Origin: Endothia cerciana
Lineage: Eukaryota > Ascomycota > Sordariomycetes > Diaporthales > Cryphonectriaceae
Direction: 5' to 3'
NCBI GenBank assembly: GCA_026119935.1
Contig: JALRMH010000050.1
Coordinates: forward strand, 1 to 64,000
Length of the DNA: 64,000 bases
Shown: in pieces, positions 9,655 through 19,498 of the stretch
How the letters are laid out: the number at the start of each line of letters is the position of its first letter
Numbering within the stretch: the stretch's first letter is position 1
Program-made: the position numbers and the translations under genes
Notes under the pieces: model-generated
The model's database searches: none
Seen by the model: the letters and a program-made list of their open reading frames with translations, nothing else
Told to the model about the DNA's origin: nothing

Positions 9655-10569
9655 TCATTGTACAAAGAACTCCCGGATCGAGGAGACAACATCTTCCGGT
9701 GCCTGCTCCGGTATGTAGTGCCCTGAGTTCACCGCGTAGCCGTCCACGCCGGCGCCCTTCTCAGTCACCTTGCGCCACTCGGCCAGGGCATCGAAGCATT
9801 TCTCAACGACGCCGAGCTTGCCCCACAGCACCCGTAACGGACATCGGATGTGCCTGCCCTCGGCCAGGTCCCCCCGCTGCTCCTCCATGTCCAGGGTCGC
9901 CGCCGCGCGGTAGTCCTGACACATCGCGTGCACGCACTCCGGGTCGCTCATCCCCCTGACGTACTCGCCGAGGCACTCCTCCGCGAAGATGCTCACGCCG
10001 TCCGCCTGCCGGCCGCCCATGAACATCTCGGCCAGCTGCCGCGGGTTCGCCAGCAGCATGGTCTCGGGCATCGGGCTCTTCTGGATGAGGAAGAACCAGT
10101 GGAAGTACGCCCTGGCGAACTCGAGGTTGGTGGACTCGTACATGGCCAGCGTGGGGCATATGTCGAGGAACATGGCCTTCCTGACTCGGCCCGGGTGGTC
10201 CACGCACAGCTTGTGCCCGACCCTGCCGCCGCGGTCGTGCCCGCAGAGGTAGAACGACTCGTACCCAAGGCTCTCCATGGCCACGGCGCAGTCGCGCGCC
10301 ATCACGGACTTGGCATACTGGGAGACGTCGCCGCCCGGCTTGGAGGAGGAGCCATACCCGCGCAGGTCCAGCAGCACCACGGTGAAGGCGTCCGTGAGCT
10401 GTGGCGCGACGCGGTGCCAGATGTGGAGGGTCTGTGGGAAGCCGTGCAGCAGCAGGAGCGGCGGCAGCTGGGATGATGTGTTTGTGCTGCGCAACCCGCG
10501 GATAGTCACCTCTGGGGAAGTCTGGGTCGTGACGGACACGGGCTCAAAGTTCTCGAACATCTTGGGCAT
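9655..10569 (-). CDS. Fluoroacetate/haloacetate dehalogenase-like alpha/beta hydrolase
   Basis: Single exon, 304 residues. It belongs to the alpha/beta hydrolase group of epoxide hydrolases and haloacetate dehalogenases. The oxyanion loop HGFP is at 42-45. The nucleophile is Asp112 in GHDRGG, not Ser, so chemistry passes through an alkyl-enzyme ester. R113 and R116 match the two carboxylate-binding arginines of bacterial fluoroacetate dehalogenase. D136 (LDICPT) and H284 (SGHY) complete the triad. H157-W158 (FHWFF) and Y220 (DYRA) match the halide-pocket residues. Every diagnostic residue I know for fluoroacetate dehalogenase is therefore present. The physiological substrate in a fungus is unknown and could be a halo- or epoxy-carboxylate. 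It is divergent from the dehydrogenase at 11060. Confidence 0.85.
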   Translation of the reverse strand: MPKMFENFEPVSVTTQTSPEVTIRGLRSTNTSSQLPPLLLLHGFPQTLHIWHRVAPQLTDAFTVVLLDLRGYGSSSKPGGDVSQYAKSVMARDCAVAMESLGYESFYLCGHDRGGRVGHKLCVDHPGRVRKAMFLDICPTLAMYESTNLEFARAYFHWFFLIQKSPMPETMLLANPRQLAEMFMGGRQADGVSIFAEECLGEYVRGMSDPECVHAMCQDYRAAATLDMEEQRGDLAEGRHIRCPLRVLWGKLGVVEKCFDALAEWRKVTEKGAGVDGYAVNSGHYIPEQAPEDVVSSIREFFVQ

Positions 10570-10903
10570 TTATATAAAAAAGCAAAATTGCACTGGGGGA
10601 TTTTTTCGCACCAGAGATGAGAATTTCGGGGGTCTGTTGGTTAAGGGGAGGTTTGCCAAAGAGCAACGATATATAAGCCAAATCGATTACTTCGCGGCGG
10701 ATGTGGGGACATGTCGTCGTAGTGGGAGGGCGGATGAAAGGGCGCACGGCAATGTCTTTGTCCGCCGTGAACGGGACCGGACCGGCAACCCCGACGGCGG
10801 CATGCGAAGGGGGAGAGAACCCGGACTGTCTCAACACCGATTGAAGCTTTATGGGCCACTAAGGATATCGTGGAGATACAAAACTCCAGCCCAATATATT
10901 GAA

Positions 10904-10943
<40 letters not shown>

Positions 10944-11059
10944 ACCCTCTCACATCTCCCTGTGAATAACTGTCCGTGTGAAGTCTGCCCCGCCAGCCTC
11001 CTATCCCTCACTGAATCACCGCCAAGAATTGTGTTCGGCCCTCTCCTCATTCAAGCAAA
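10570..11059. promoter_or_regulatory. Shared divergent promoter with a (TA)n tract
   Basis: 490 bases separate the start codons of two divergent genes, the dehalogenase-like hydrolase (minus) and the tartrate dehydrogenase-like gene (plus). It contains an uninterrupted (AT)n tract at 10907-10941. Co-regulation is an inference from the layout. Confidence 0.5.
10907..10941. repeat. (AT)n microsatellite
   Basis: About 17 AT units, 119-153 bases upstream of the tartrate dehydrogenase-like start codon. Confidence 0.95.
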
Positions 11060-12154
11060 ATGTCTGCCAGTCCCCTCAAGATAGCCGTCGTTCCAGGTGA
11101 CGGCATCGGCAACGAGGTGATGCCCTTCGGGGTCAGATGCGTGCAAGCCGCCGCCAGAGTGTTCGGCATCGCAATCGAGCTTGAGCACTTCGACTTCGCA
11201 AGCTGTGCGTACTATGCCAGACACGGCGACATGCTCCCGCCCGGCTGGAAGGAGACCCTCGCCGAGTTCGACGCCATCTACTTCGGCGCCGTCGGGATGC
11301 CCGACCAGGTGCCGGACGACGTGTCGCTGTGGGGGAGCCTCTTGAAGTTCCGCCGCGAGTTCGACCAGTACATTAACCTGCGCCCCTGTCGGTTGATGCC
11401 GGGGGTCAGGTGCCCCCTCGCGGGCCGCAAGCCGGGCGACATTGACTTCTGGATCGTGAGGGAGAACACGGAGGGCGAGTACAGCAGCGTCGGCGGCAAG
11501 ATGTTCGAGGGCACGGAGAGGGAGGTTGTCATACAAGAGACCGTGATGACGCGCGTGGGCGTGGATCGTGTGCTCAAGTATGCATTCGACCTGGCACAGA
11601 GCCGGCCGCGGAAGAAGTTGACCAGCGCGACCAAGAGCAACGGCATCAGCATCACTATGCCCTGGTGGGACTCCAGGGTGAGGGAGATGGCAGCCAAGTA
11701 CCCAGACGTTCACACGGACAAGTTTCACATCGACATTCTGACCGCTCACTTTGTCCAGCGGCCACAGATCTTTGACGTCGTTGTTGGAAGCAACCTGTTC
11801 GGAGACATCCTCTCTGACCTGGGACCGGCGTGTACTGGAACGATCGGTATCGCTCCCTCGGGCAACATCAACCCGGACAAGAAGTTCCCAAGTCTGTTTG
11901 AGCCTGTTCACGGCTCTGCCCCCGACATCTACGGCCAGGGGGTTGCAAATCCGGTCGGAATGATCTGGGCCGGTTCGATGATGCTCGGGCATCTAGGACA
12001 CCAAGATGCAGGAGACTTGGTCCTCGAGGCCGTCGAGAAGGTGCTAGCTCGCTCAGAGGCGGCAGTCCTGACGGCGGACCTGGGAGGTAAAGGTACCACC
12101 AAGACTTTGGGTGAAGCTATAGAGCGGGAAATTCTGGCTGGTGCAGGGTCATAG
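11060..12154 (+). CDS. Tartrate/D-malate dehydrogenase-like beta-decarboxylating dehydrogenase
   Basis: Single exon, 364 residues, the usual length of the family. It oxidises a 2-hydroxy-dicarboxylate with NAD+ and Mg2+/Mn2+, often followed by decarboxylation. The N terminus KIAVVPGDGIGNEV is the family's first strand. IVRENTEGEY is the substrate-contact segment, GSNLFGDILSDLG carries the metal-binding aspartates, and EPVHGSAPDI is the cofactor loop. Close similarity to the tartrate dehydrogenase/decarboxylase (TtuC/DmlA) branch, rather than to isocitrate or isopropylmalate dehydrogenases, is judged from the overall sequence and from the absence of a mitochondrial presequence. Tartrate, D-malate or a related acid is the likely substrate. 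It starts 490 bases from the divergent dehalogenase-like hydrolase. Confidence 0.88.
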   Translation: MSASPLKIAVVPGDGIGNEVMPFGVRCVQAAARVFGIAIELEHFDFASCAYYARHGDMLPPGWKETLAEFDAIYFGAVGMPDQVPDDVSLWGSLLKFRREFDQYINLRPCRLMPGVRCPLAGRKPGDIDFWIVRENTEGEYSSVGGKMFEGTEREVVIQETVMTRVGVDRVLKYAFDLAQSRPRKKLTSATKSNGISITMPWWDSRVREMAAKYPDVHTDKFHIDILTAHFVQRPQIFDVVVGSNLFGDILSDLGPACTGTIGIAPSGNINPDKKFPSLFEPVHGSAPDIYGQGVANPVGMIWAGSMMLGHLGHQDAGDLVLEAVEKVLARSEAAVLTADLGGKGTTKTLGEAIEREILAGAGS

Positions 12155-14029
12155 GTTCGGGGACAATCTAGGCTTTCCAGCGAGAGGTGGCACGGCTCGT
12201 CTCCATCCAGGTCTCGAAACCTGCGTATGTTCTGCTATTTGCGGACTGCATCTGTCCAGATCTCCAACCACTCGAAGGGAACCGAGGAAAGCAATGCTAT
12301 GGTCTTGATGGCCGCGTCCGGCTGGATGGAAGAGACCCGTCAGCCGACTTGATGAGTGGTCTCTGGGCCAGCGCGCCTTGCTGTAGCGTCCAGAATCTGC
12401 GTGTCTAGGGGAAACCAGACGGGTCTCGGAAGTGAGTCGAGGGTGTTGTTCTAGCCTAGGGGCTGCTTAAAACGACCACTTATCCAGCACAACGACGGCT
12501 TGTGCCTTCTCTCGTATGTCTATCGCATCCACGAATTCACTTTATATACTTCAAAATCTTCGGGTTCTAGCTACTCTGTGAAGTCGTATCCTTCAGGGAG
12601 ACTAATATGGGATAGACCGACCTCTCTGGGCGCATTAACCTCCGATGAGTTGTACGCAATGCAGATCTCCACCTCCGGTCCTTCGTAGGTCTTTGTGTGC
12701 TTGGGGTGCCCGTATGACTCTATCATCGGCGCTTAGCCATACTATCACAGGAGTGCTCCTAGAGGTTCAATGATCATAGCAACATATAAAGCCCACATTT
12801 CCATTGAGAGAAGAAGTACTACCTCCAGGCATGCAGGCTACAGCTCAAGAATAAGGAGAAGGCATGATCTATCAAGGGTCCAAGCACAGAAACAACTGCT
12901 CTTGGTCTGAGCATCCTCAGGATTTCGTCCGGGTACGGAGGGCGTCGTAGGATACTCGGAAGCTCCTATAATGTCGACCACTCAGATGCGCAATACCATT
13001 CACACGGAGCCGCCCCGGGGGACGTGGCACCTCTTTCACAGCCATCGTTGACGACTCCGACTCGTCTCTGTATTCTTCCTCCCGCAATGAGAAGACCCGA
13101 CTCCTCCGCCGAGCTACCCACCGCACGGCTTCAACAACGGCGGTCTGGCGGCCACCGATAACGACCGTTTCCAGTCCCCGGCCCTAGCGGACGACCCGCT
13201 CACCGTCGACGCCCACGCCGCGTACCTCGACCCACCTCATTGCCACCTGCCATCGGGCTGGTACTTCTTCCCCAGGCGACGAAAGGGTGGTGGCATGCCA
13301 GACCTCACTAGACCCCGGGACGAGGGGCTGGAGGCTCAACTCCATCAGCCGGGGCAAGTGGATATTCTATAGAGGGGCTAGAGATCAAGGATGGTGTCCT
13401 TGCTGTTCTAGTGCCGAAGGTATTGGTGCATGCCAGAATGTGGCTTCTAATGGAAAATACATAAGACCAGGCTGTGCTGGGACAGAGGCGGCGTTGTGCC
13501 TTGCCGCCACCAGGACACAAGAGAGTGGTGGGTGCCTCGCTGGGCTATCTCGGCGATGATACAGAGGCACTAAGGTTTGCAGAAGGTATTCGTGTTTCAG
13601 TTATTTCTTGTCTTTCACCTGTACTTAAAAGAGAACTTAAAGAGATAGGTTGTCCGTGTGAAAAAAAAAATGTTCTATCTATGATCACATGTTGAGGCAG
13701 ACCGATTTGGAGGATATCAATACCTGGATAGCAGTGGAAAAGTCCGAAGACAATATGAGCAACATGGAGCAGTGCAGCATAAGTTTGGACAGGCACATGT
13801 ACTGTGGTGTTGCGAGATTTGATCCTAACCATCTTTATTTAATGCCCAAGTATCTTCATGGTAGCCTTGTGATTTCATCACCAATCATTAACACGATGGC
13901 CCAAGAACCTGCTAACCCTGCCCCCAAAATCTTTGAATGCATGATTCGTGAACCTACTTGTCGATATCTCTCATCATCTTTTGCTGATCTTCTCTGAAAA
14001 TGCTTAAGACAACTTGTGCTGTGGCGATG
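12155..14029. other. Gene-poor intergenic region with a possible coding relic
   Basis: No intact gene can be supported in 1.9 kb. Between about 13045 and 13290 on the plus strand, two overlapping frames have coding-like composition (a Ser/Asp-rich segment followed by one reading ADDPLTVDAHAAYLDPP) that would join with a one-base shift, suggesting a decayed exon of an unrecognised gene. An A-run lies at about 13661-13669. The rest is featureless. Confidence 0.35.
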
Positions 14030-17000
14030 TCAGACAACTGCCTGCCGCTTTTCAATGTCCTGGTTCTCGAACTCCTGGTCGAGATTCTTCTCCTCAGACA
14101 TAGGGACTGGTCCGTCTGAAGAGGATTTGTGTTGGTTACGACTGCGGTAGACCACCTGATAGGTCTGGGCCTCGATGCACTGCCCATCCTCGTCCGTCTT
14201 GGTCCAGGTGTCGCTGATCGGACTAGCGTAATCAGCGTACTGCGTCCCGTCAGCCTCCATCTTGCGCTTCAGCTCTGAGTGTCTTTCCCGGTCCAGAGCT
14301 CGCAAGTCTTCGTCTCTTGCCAGTATGGCCGCGACCCAATTGTTTCTAAGGTTGCTGTGGGTATCCTGAACCGGAAGAGGTGCAAATTGAGCAAGTGCAT
14401 CCTGGCTACCGCGCCGGGCACCTTGCGTAGGGTATCGATGACCTTTAACATGCAGCAATCTGCGACCACGCTGGGAACCTTGACCGCCTTCGCCTTGGTT
14501 GCCTGAGATACAACCATGCGGCTCAAGGCTGTCAAATTTCGGTGTGTTTGCGTCCCGGTTGCGCCGACTTCGACCTCGGCCACGTTGCGAACTGCGTCCT
14601 CGACGGCCATCCTCGCTGTCGCTGGAACCTCTCCGTCCTCGTTGAGGTACTCGACTGGAAATAGGCTGAACAGGCGGTACAAATGTACTGCCCTCACTCT
14701 GATCTGCATCTGAATAATTCATTTGTTCAGCAGCTAGGCCGGAATCTGGATAGACCATTCTGGAGTAAGGAGTGTTGTCAATCATTTCCTCGCAGGCAGT
14801 ATCGGAAATATCTTTGTGACTGGAGATGCTGTTGGAAAGCGGCTCCCGAGGAGTACACGGCTCGTATCGAAGATCACTGGTCTTGCCGTCACGCGGCCGT
14901 CGAATGAGTGTCTGACCCCCAATACCTTCAGACTGTCCCTGCGACGCGATGGATGTCTCCTGTCCAGAGTGGTACACTTCGTCTTCATCGTCAGAAATGA
15001 GCAGTGGATCATCCTCGCTTGCTGAGGCGTCACACTGCAGGTTGTACTCTTCCTCGGAAGGGTACTGATGCACCATGTCCTCTTCGAGTTCTTCAACAAC
15101 AGGGCTTATATTTCCATTGGTGTTGAAGTTGAAGCGGTGCTCCATTGCCTGTCCCATTAACTCGTTGAAGTGACGAACAAGCATCTCGGTGTCTGCCAGC
15201 GCATTGAATGCCTGATCAGCAGAAATGGATCGAGCATCGCACTCGCGCTCCTCGATGGCCTTCTTTGTCTTCTTGTGCTCCTCGCGTTGACGCTCCATGG
15301 CGCGGGATAGAGGTGAGTCAACAGCAACGTGGTCTCGACGAAGCAACAGCTGTTTGGCTTTCCTTGATCCTCTCTTTCCCTTGAGCTCCTTCTGCTTAGC
15401 TTGCCTGACAGCCTGGTCAGAACGTAGACGCTCTTGCTGGCGCAGGTACCTGTTGACTCGAGTATCCCTCTTAACAAGTGAGGCAAGACTAGTGTTAGGG
15501 TCCTTGGCCAAGATATAGGTTGGGGAGAAGGAGTACAAATCAAGATTGGACAGGTCCACCGTGGACTTCCATGTCTCTTGGCGTGATGGGGTGGCATGCT
15601 CTGTGGACTCTGACGAGCCATCTTTGAGCGTCAATGACCTGACCTCCGTCTCTCCTTCAGAGGCTTCAACATTCACCTTGTCCTCCTCAGGGTTAGCAGT
15701 GGGGACATAATCATGCTGAACTTCCACAGACTCGGCAGCCTTCAACTTCTTGCCCTTTTTCTTGGGCTTTCGCTTCTTCTTTGCCTGGCTCTGCCGAGCG
15801 TGGTGGCTTCCTGTCAGCGCAGGGACGCGAATATCCTCTCCAGAATCCTCATCCCTGTCCTCCGGCGTAGTCGGACCTTCGTTCGTCGAACCAAGAATGA
15901 CAGGGCTAGGAGCTGGGCTAGGGGGCCGAGAATCTTGTAGATGCTCGACCCCTTTAGAGCCCGCGACCTTGAGCCCTTGCCAGGATGTGTCCTGTTCGCT
16001 GATGTCTGGCCTGCTATCCTCCGAGGACTCTCTAATTGTGTTGGTGCTCGGGAGAGAGGGAGTAATGGTGGTCGTTGTCGCCTGAGGTTGAGCAGGTGAT
16101 TGAGGAGGCGATGGCCGGATGGCCGGATCAGAGCCATACTTCTCATGGTCTGCCGGTTGAATTGCGGTGACCTCAGGGCCTGATTGCTGTCGCTTCAGCG
16201 CGGCAACGCCGCCAGCAGAGCCAACTGCGGTAGAATGAGAACCATCCACGCCAGAAATCGGCGACCGAGCACAGGAAGCAGCATCATGATCCGACGACCG
16301 GACAACAGAAGACGTAGCAGCATCTATAGAGACGCTGGGAACGACCCTCCGCTTGCGGTTCCTCCTCTTCTGACTACCATCCTTCAAGCCGTGCAGCTCG
16401 CTGTGGGACCCATTACCACCAGCTGGATAGGCCGCATTGAGCCCAGGGGTGCGGTTTGAAGTTGGCGATTGTGCGACCGGGTAGGATTTCACAGATGTCG
16501 TCAGACTGCCGCCATTTCTGTAGATCTTCCAAGCTTGGTCGAGCAGCCAGACCTGCCGCCTGCCCAGAAGAGCCCATCTGTAAGGCCAAGTGTTGGTGCT
16601 GAGGGTCCGAAGAGACCAGTGGGTCATGCGCATGGGATAGAAAGGAAAGGTGGCGAAACGAAGCTCGTAGTCCAAAGAAGACGCCTGTGCAGGAACCACA
16701 CGGATGGCCAAATGCTCAAGCTGCTGAAACTCGTCAAGGGAAGACGCGATATCTTCGAGGGCGTGCTGGTTGTAGGTCGGGAGGCTGTTGACTGGGTATG
16801 AAGAGGGAAAGTGGATGCGCACGCGGCCATGTCGGGTGTACTTTCGAAAGTTGGGGTTCTGTAGCTGTGAGACGATCTTCTGAAGGTAGCCTTGGGCGGC
16901 CTTTGTGTGCACCGCCTTGAGGTCCACGTCGATCTCCAGACCGTTGACGTTGTAGATGTAACGAGTGAAATCCGCGGAGATCTCTTTGTTGACGAGATGG

Positions 17001-17299
17001 AGATTGCATGGGAACTCATCAAGATGCTTGAATGTGGTGGTGCCGTAGGGAGTGGCGGGAACGAAGCGTTCGGGGACATTGCGGTTGAGGCCCCATTGAG
17101 AGATCACCCAGTCGAGCTTTTGTTCGTCACGGCGATCACGAGACCAGGCAAGGGAATAGATCTTCTCGCGAACAAGGCGTAAGGGACGGATGGTACCGAG
17201 GGAATCGACTGGGTCAGGTCCAAAGAGTTTAAGGAAGGGCCTGCCACGATCATCTGGGCGAGCGGCCGCCTGGGAAGCTGTGATGTCGGTACCGCTCAT
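14030..17299 (-). CDS. Large, mostly disordered fungal protein of unknown function
   Basis: Single exon, 1,089 residues from the only ATG near the 5' end (17299); the frame stays open upstream to about 17605 without another ATG. I do not recognise the family. Residues 1-320 look folded, rich in aromatic and aliphatic residues (for example IYNVNGLEIDVDLKAVH), and resemble the measuring domain found behind F-box-like proteins in fungi, but this is weak. The remainder is low complexity: a Ser/Pro-rich middle, a Lys-rich KKKRKPKKKGKK stretch, a charged helical segment around RQAKQKELKGKRG, acidic patches, and an RGRRGSSDSEDGRRGR-type RG/RS-rich region. The basic tracts suggest nuclear or RNA-related roles, which is inference only. 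Confidence 0.7.
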   Translation of the reverse strand: MSGTDITASQAAARPDDRGRPFLKLFGPDPVDSLGTIRPLRLVREKIYSLAWSRDRRDEQKLDWVISQWGLNRNVPERFVPATPYGTTTFKHLDEFPCNLHLVNKEISADFTRYIYNVNGLEIDVDLKAVHTKAAQGYLQKIVSQLQNPNFRKYTRHGRVRIHFPSSYPVNSLPTYNQHALEDIASSLDEFQQLEHLAIRVVPAQASSLDYELRFATFPFYPMRMTHWSLRTLSTNTWPYRWALLGRRQVWLLDQAWKIYRNGGSLTTSVKSYPVAQSPTSNRTPGLNAAYPAGGNGSHSELHGLKDGSQKRRNRKRRVVPSVSIDAATSSVVRSSDHDAASCARSPISGVDGSHSTAVGSAGGVAALKRQQSGPEVTAIQPADHEKYGSDPAIRPSPPQSPAQPQATTTTITPSLPSTNTIRESSEDSRPDISEQDTSWQGLKVAGSKGVEHLQDSRPPSPAPSPVILGSTNEGPTTPEDRDEDSGEDIRVPALTGSHHARQSQAKKKRKPKKKGKKLKAAESVEVQHDYVPTANPEEDKVNVEASEGETEVRSLTLKDGSSESTEHATPSRQETWKSTVDLSNLDLYSFSPTYILAKDPNTSLASLVKRDTRVNRYLRQQERLRSDQAVRQAKQKELKGKRGSRKAKQLLLRRDHVAVDSPLSRAMERQREEHKKTKKAIEERECDARSISADQAFNALADTEMLVRHFNELMGQAMEHRFNFNTNGNISPVVEELEEDMVHQYPSEEEYNLQCDASASEDDPLLISDDEDEVYHSGQETSIASQGQSEGIGGQTLIRRPRDGKTSDLRYEPCTPREPLSNSISSHKDISDTACEEMIDNTPYSRMVYPDSGLAAEQMNYSDADQSEGSTFVPPVQPISSRVPQRGRRGSSDSEDGRRGRSSQRGRGRSRRNRDANTPKFDSLEPHGCISGNQGEGGQGSQRGRRLLHVKGHRYPTQGARRGSQDALAQFAPLPVQDTHSNLRNNWVAAILARDEDLRALDRERHSELKRKMEADGTQYADYASPISDTWTKTDEDGQCIEAQTYQVVYRSRNQHKSSSDGPVPMSEEKNLDQEFENQDIEKRQAVV

Positions 17300-17804
17300 C
17301 TTGTCGCCGTGGAAATGCCTGATGATTGGGGGCGAGGAGCGGATCGGAAAGAAAGGTCGTCCGTCTGCTTGCAGGGTTTGGATGGTGGCGCAGATGGAGG
17401 AGCGACCGACCAGGAGTTCTCTTGTCCAGGAGTGAGGGACTCTGCCGATTGGCGCCGTGCAAAAAGAGCTTTGTCCCGTTAACAGCAAGTTCTCGGGCCA
17501 CTGGTGCCATCCCCTAAGTGCTTGCTTACCTTGGAGATGATCAGAAGGAGACCACGTGAGTTCCTTCTGGGTACTTTGTGTGGGTGGTCGACGAATGAGA
17601 TGCACGGAGCATGTAGCCTGTTCGGAGCCAGGATCCAGAGGTGGATCGGACCTGGAAACTGATCAGGTAGTGAGTAACTTTAGGATCGTGGGGAGAAAGT
17701 TAGCTGACGGCCTGGCGACAGATCCAAGATGTAGGAGGGGAGCAGGCGAAACAAAAAGTGGGTACCTGCAACAGTTGGATAGGGAGTGGCAGTATTTTCT
17801 CTGC
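17300..17804. other. Upstream region of the large orphan gene
   Basis: Lies between the orphan gene's start and the microprotein candidate, both on the minus strand. An in-frame open stretch to about 17605 has no ATG and probably belongs to the 5' untranslated region. Confidence 0.4.
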
Positions 17805-17924
17805 TCAGTCCCCTCCAGATTCTGCGTGTTCGATTGCCGGGATCAGGAGAATGAAGACGCCAGCGAAGGTCATGACGGTCATCACGCCCAGAATGATGAG
17901 CCACATCAACAGGAGCGTGTCCAT
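17805..17924 (-). CDS. Candidate 39-residue single-pass membrane microprotein
   Basis: A 40-codon open frame that starts at an ATG in good context (AAG before, G after). It encodes MDTLLLMWLIILGVM followed by a further hydrophobic run and ends in the acidic EHAESGGD. About 28 of the first 31 residues are nonpolar, which is hard to explain by chance in GC-rich DNA and fits a single membrane helix with a short polar tail. There is a very short upstream frame (Met-Ala-His-stop) ten bases before. I cannot name a family. It is not similar to the oligosaccharyltransferase subunit Ost4 or to the Pmp1 proteolipid, the two small membrane proteins I considered. Confidence 0.4.
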   Translation of the reverse strand: MDTLLLMWLIILGVMTVMTFAGVFILLIPAIEHAESGGD

Positions 17925-19498
17925 CTTAGTGGGCCATCGCAGAGGGGGGTGGGCAGGGTGGGTTTGGTGATCTCAGAGTGCGCAAAGCAGGTGACGCTGA
18001 AGATTGATCCGAGATGTCTTTGGAGAGGTGCAGGTGAAGAGGGCGAAAACAAAGGAAATCGAAGACAGGATCGACCCTGACTGATATGGGACAAGGCTGA
18101 GGAGACCAGGAAGACAGTCGTTCATTATGTCCTCCTCGTGCAGATGCACCTTCCCATCCCATCCCGACACGTCAGAACAAACGGCGGCCAAGCCTGCCAT
18201 ACCTCCTTCCTCATGCTATTCAGAACCCCTCCCACCCCCTTCCAACCCAGCAAGACCCCTCGCCTACAGGAGACCACGGAAGTGAGCCTACAGGAAGCCA
18301 TCCTATACGTGGGCCATGCCACGTAGGAGGCCGTTCCGCACAGAACAGAGGGAAAAGGACAGCCTTCTCTTCCATGAGACGGTCGTCCTCCTGGACGCAG
18401 TGTACCCGCTACTAGCACAGTACCTGAACACCTCAGCAGACACACCCTCACCACTGCAGACGGCCGCTTTGAAACAGGTCGGGGGTGGTGTGCCCATGAT
18501 TTGACAGAGGGGCTCCGTGACGAGACTGGGCCAAGCCACCCATCCTTGGAAGAGAAAGCTGTGTGTCACGTAGGGGGACGACGAGGAGGCGGCGGGTATG
18601 GATAGCCCAGAGATAAGGTGATAAGTTGCAGGTGATTCCATAGCAGGATGAGCAGGTCATACGGATGACAGTCCCTCAAGGCAAGCAGAGAGAAAGGCAG
18701 ACGATCAGTTTGAGGACGGGAGAGCAAAGACAACGCGATACAACACACGAGATTATGCAAGACCCAGACTCTGTGCCAGCACCCACACGAATCCACGTCG
18801 TGAATAACCACAGCACTGAAGCAAAGAGCAGTGAGCACGGCAACTGATTATCATTTTGGCCGCCAGAGACTACCTACGCTGCCATCCTATCAGGATGAAG
18901 AGGGCAGCAAGATGCATGCCGTCTCTCCCCTTCCTCAATCAAGACCACTGCGGTGTGGTGGTGTAAAATGTAGATCTCAGAATGAAACTGAAGCCAGACG
19001 GGATCACTGGCGTCCAGAGATTAACGAAGGATCAATTTCCTCTATGAGAAGCACCAACGACACTAGGACGTGTCCGACCATCCTGCAGCCTCATCAGACC
19101 AAAATGGTGCCTCTGTGCTGTGGTCGGGCGTCTCAACTGACATGAGGAAAGAAGAAGAGAGGAAAGAAAATTCCCGCCAAATTCGAACGCGGGTTTGAGA
19201 TGTCGTCGCAAGCGCTGCAGCGCGCATCCCTGCCAGTCCTCACGTGACCTGCCGAGCTGGGGCGACGGAGCGATGAGCAACTGGCTGCCTCTGATTCGTC
19301 GAGTTTAGCCGAGGAGCCGGGCGCGGATGGATACGGCAGTCGAGCATCATCGACCTCGCCGGTTTCAACCTCACCTTGGCCCTTCAGTACAGCTGGCGCC
19401 CTGATGCTGGCCGTCGATTGATCGTCCTCGCACCCTCGACGACCCATAAAACAACGACGACTACACCACTGGATCAATCGAGAGCTCACCCAGCCAGG
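17925..19498. other. Intergenic upstream of SDHC
   Basis: About 1.6 kb with overlapping short frames on both strands but no family motif. The right end should contain the promoter of the succinate dehydrogenase gene. Nothing else is supported. Confidence 0.45.

Noticed and set aside
17300..17605. N-terminal extension of the 1,089-residue orphan
   Set aside because: No ATG upstream of 17299 in this frame; the frame opens only from a GTG.
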